This document shows, piece by piece, positions 61,790-64,000 of a DNA stretch of 64,000 nucleotides. Location: positions 9,326,617 to 9,390,616 of the forward strand of contig CAKAKS010000013.1 in assembly GCA_916700875.1 (NCBI GenBank), read 5' to 3'. Position numbers and translations under genes: made by a program. The notes beneath the pieces were generated by a model, which saw only the letters and a program-made list of their open reading frames with translations, was not told the origin of the DNA and did not search any database. Origin of the DNA: Sebastes aleutianus (Eukaryota > Chordata > Actinopteri > Perciformes > Sebastidae). Position 1 is the first letter of the stretch, and the number at the start of each line of letters is the position of its first letter.

Positions 61790-62333
61790 ACATCTTTATA
61801 TTATTTATTCATTATTAACATCTGTAGTTATTGATATTCTGACAGTATAAATGATTTATTATGCTGAATGTTTCAGGGAAAATGTAAATGATGTAACTCA
61901 TATCAAACCTGACGTTCAGGAATTATCAGCCTCATGTGACGGAATGGAAATGAGGATAAATGATGTAAAAGGTGTAAAAGACAAACCCTCCTCTCTCTGA
62001 CTTTAACTGGATCCTTAATAAAAGTTAACGGGGAAATAACAGATCGTGAAAATAAAAAACATTGTAATAAATGCAGAAAGTTATTCTAAGTCTGTTTGTC
62101 AGGTTTTATAAAGCTCTTTCAGTGACAGACTGCTTCACTGAAGGAAGAAGCAGAGATACTGCAGGTCCTTCTGCTGCTGTTCAGAGCTTCAGTTAACACA
62201 CATTATAACTAGATGGTGAATCAGAAGACAACTAAAATATAAAACCTTTAATCTGTGATCTGTCTTCACTCCGGTATAAAACTCAGTGATGTTGAGAGGT
62301 AAAGTTATCAGATCAGTCCGGTCGGCAGTAGCG
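61790..62333. other. Unique upstream sequence, no gene seen
   Basis: AT-rich single-copy sequence with no recognisable ORF or repeat. Confidence 0.5.
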
Positions 62334-62578
62334 TCCAATCAGTAACTGATATCCAGTAAGGGGGCGTGTCTATCAGCAGCAGCGTCCAATCAGGAACTGA
62401 TATCCAATAAGGGGGCGTGTCTATCAGCAGCAGCGTCCAATCAGGAACTGATATCCAATAAGGGGGCGTGTCTATCAGCAGCAGCGTCCAATCAGTAACT
62501 GATATCCAATAAGGTGGCGTGTCTATCAGCAGCAGCGTCCAATCAGTAACTGATATCCAATAAGGTGGCGTGTCGGTT
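62334..62578. repeat. 51-bp minisatellite of CCAAT boxes and GGGGCGTG motifs
   Basis: Five units, four full and one partial, each containing CCAATCAG, then GATATCCAATAAG, then GGGGGCGTGTC or GGTGGCGTGTC. That gives nine CCAAT boxes in 245 bp; the first unit has CCAGT at the second position. It is about 1.2 kb upstream of the Ig gene start. Confidence 0.9.
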
Positions 62579-62589
62579 GGTAAAAGACT

Positions 62590-62760
62590 TCTGTGAAGGA
62601 TGCTCTGGTGTATCCTCGCTCCTCGCTCCTCGCTCCTCGGTGCAGAAATAAGAGCTTTGGGACGGTCTTCAAGATGGCGCACCAGGACAACTTCCGGTTC
62701 AAGTGAGGATAAGGAGCGAGGAAACAATAATAAGAGCTTTGGGATGCACCCCTAGTCTAG
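62590..62760. repeat. Small complex repeat with inverted CTCGCTCCT arms
   Basis: Three CTCGCTC units at 62617-62637 face AGGAGCGAGGA at 62712, and AATAAGAGCTTTGGGA occurs twice (62647 and 62729). This looks like a short dispersed element. Confidence 0.45.
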
Positions 62761-64000
62761 TGAGTTCATCCTGGCTTAATTGGTTTCACGAAGGCCAAGC
62801 CAGGCTGAAGAGGAGCGACTAGGTTGAGCCAGGTGTTAGTAATTCAGAGATCTCACGTACCACTGTGCCGGAGTTGTACGAGCGTCTACTGGCATAGATA
62901 TGATAAATGTGGGGGGTATTTTATCAGTATGATCTATCTTCGGATACAGTGAAGTGGCAATATGTGTGTGTGATTACCAGTGGTAGAAAATGCACTTACT
63001 CCAGTGTACGTAAGTAAAATGTTAACACATCTGTACTTTATTTGAGTATTTCAATTCTACTTCCATTCCACTTGTTACATCTCAGGAATGATTGGAAGAA
63101 GTGCTCTATGAAGTAACTCAAGGGAACGAGATAACACAAATGTTCTCCTAGGTGTTTAGGGGGGCAACGTACCAGTGTGCCAGCGCACACTGGAATAATT
63201 TATCTGACTAACCCTAAACAGAATGACAGGTACTAAATGTGGCTCCCTACGATACAGCAGAAACAGGAGAAAAGATGGTGGTTCACCTCGACCACTGAAG
63301 TCTATCTTTAGCAACAAAGAAAACCTACAACACGTTACACAATTAGGAAGCCAACTAGGGCACTAAGGCTACTGATTCACCTGTAGATCACAGCTTTAAC
63401 ACGAAGGTTTGGAGGCCGAGGACAGAACAAGACTGCTGTCAGACTACCTGAGCATTTTAAACTGCAGAGATGATGGTTGGACCAATCAGCAGCCGACACA
63501 CCTCCAGCCAATCAGAGAGAGAGAGAGAGCACCTAGATGGGAAACAAAGATCCTCACCAGACAAAGACACTCACTCTCACACAAAACACAAACACATAAA
63601 GATCCTCATAAGAAGGACAGACACTCACTCTGACACAAAACACAAACACATAAAGATCCTCATAAGACGGACAGACACTCCGTCTCCGAGAACGCTGGCT
63701 AAACTTCTTCCCCCTGCTCCTCAGCTTCTGTTCCTCAGTGTGCAGGTGTTTCCGTTTAACAGGTGACGGTGTTATCTGGTGACATTCAGCTAATATTATA
63801 CTTGTGATAACTTTTATTTAACTGGTTGACGTAGATAATAAATACAGAGGAGTATTTATTTAAAATGTATAAAGTATAATTCTAAGCTTTCCGTTTGTGT
63901 TTTCGACAGCTGCCGTCACTACAAGCGACCACGAGGTCGAGAGACGCTGGGCTATAGGCTGAGTGAGAGATGGGGAGCTGCTGTGAGATGCTAATGAGAT
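62761..64000. other. Right-hand flank, no gene seen
   Basis: Unique sequence plus a tandem repeat of about 54 bp at 63560-63690 (GACACTCACTCT, then ACACAAAACACAAACACATA, AAGATCCTCATAAG) in two and a half copies. ORFs across it are repeat readings. Confidence 0.5.

Noticed and set aside
62308..62727. 139-codon minus-strand ORF with repeated IDTPPYWIS units
   Set aside because: The 51-bp minisatellite is a multiple of three, so its frame stays open. The repeat is better explained as a CCAAT array, and no flanking coding sequence was found.

Overview
The window looks like teleost fish nuclear DNA. Genes are split by GT-AG introns, the proteins match vertebrate families, and most of the sequence is AT-rich repeat typical of ray-finned fish: hAT-like MITEs, LINE 3' tails, long (GT)n and (AAAT)n tracts, and many minisatellites. 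I see no bacterial, phage or CRISPR features. Exon models were assembled by hand from splice signals and reading-frame phase.

Layout: (1) 1-687, plus strand, the 3' end of a mucin-like gene made of ten 57-bp coding repeats and a hydrophobic tail resembling a GPI signal; the repeat array carries an 8-bp frameshift. (2) 2884-10825, plus strand, coro2a (coronin 2A), 14 coding exons, 563 residues. (3) 12973-18943, minus strand, anp32b, 7 coding exons, 252 residues, converging on coro2a. (4) 26809-56338, minus strand, sh3gl2 (endophilin A1), 9 coding exons, 351 residues, with a first intron of about 22.5 kb. (5) 59393-61088, minus strand, a three-exon single-V-domain immunoglobulin membrane protein of 246 residues. 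(6) 61089-64000, upstream sequence of that gene, including a tandem array of CCAAT boxes.

The genes do not form one pathway. coro2a and anp32b are also neighbours on human chromosome 9q22, which supports the names. Coronin 2A is an actin-associated WD-repeat protein, ANP32B an acidic LRR histone chaperone and phosphatase regulator, and endophilin A1 a BAR-SH3 protein of synaptic vesicle endocytosis.

The most notable signals are in the non-coding DNA. A 28S rRNA fragment sits inside a hAT-like element in coro2a intron 7. Nine perfect DR1 nuclear-receptor sites are present, five of them carried by one MITE family, plus a three-half-site version in sh3gl2 intron 1. Two minisatellites repeat a YY1-like core. 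A 1.9-kb low-complexity array seems to be an expanded copy of the internal repeat of a MITE found elsewhere in the window. Several MITE families here carry internal minisatellites, which appears to be how much of the tandem repeat arose.
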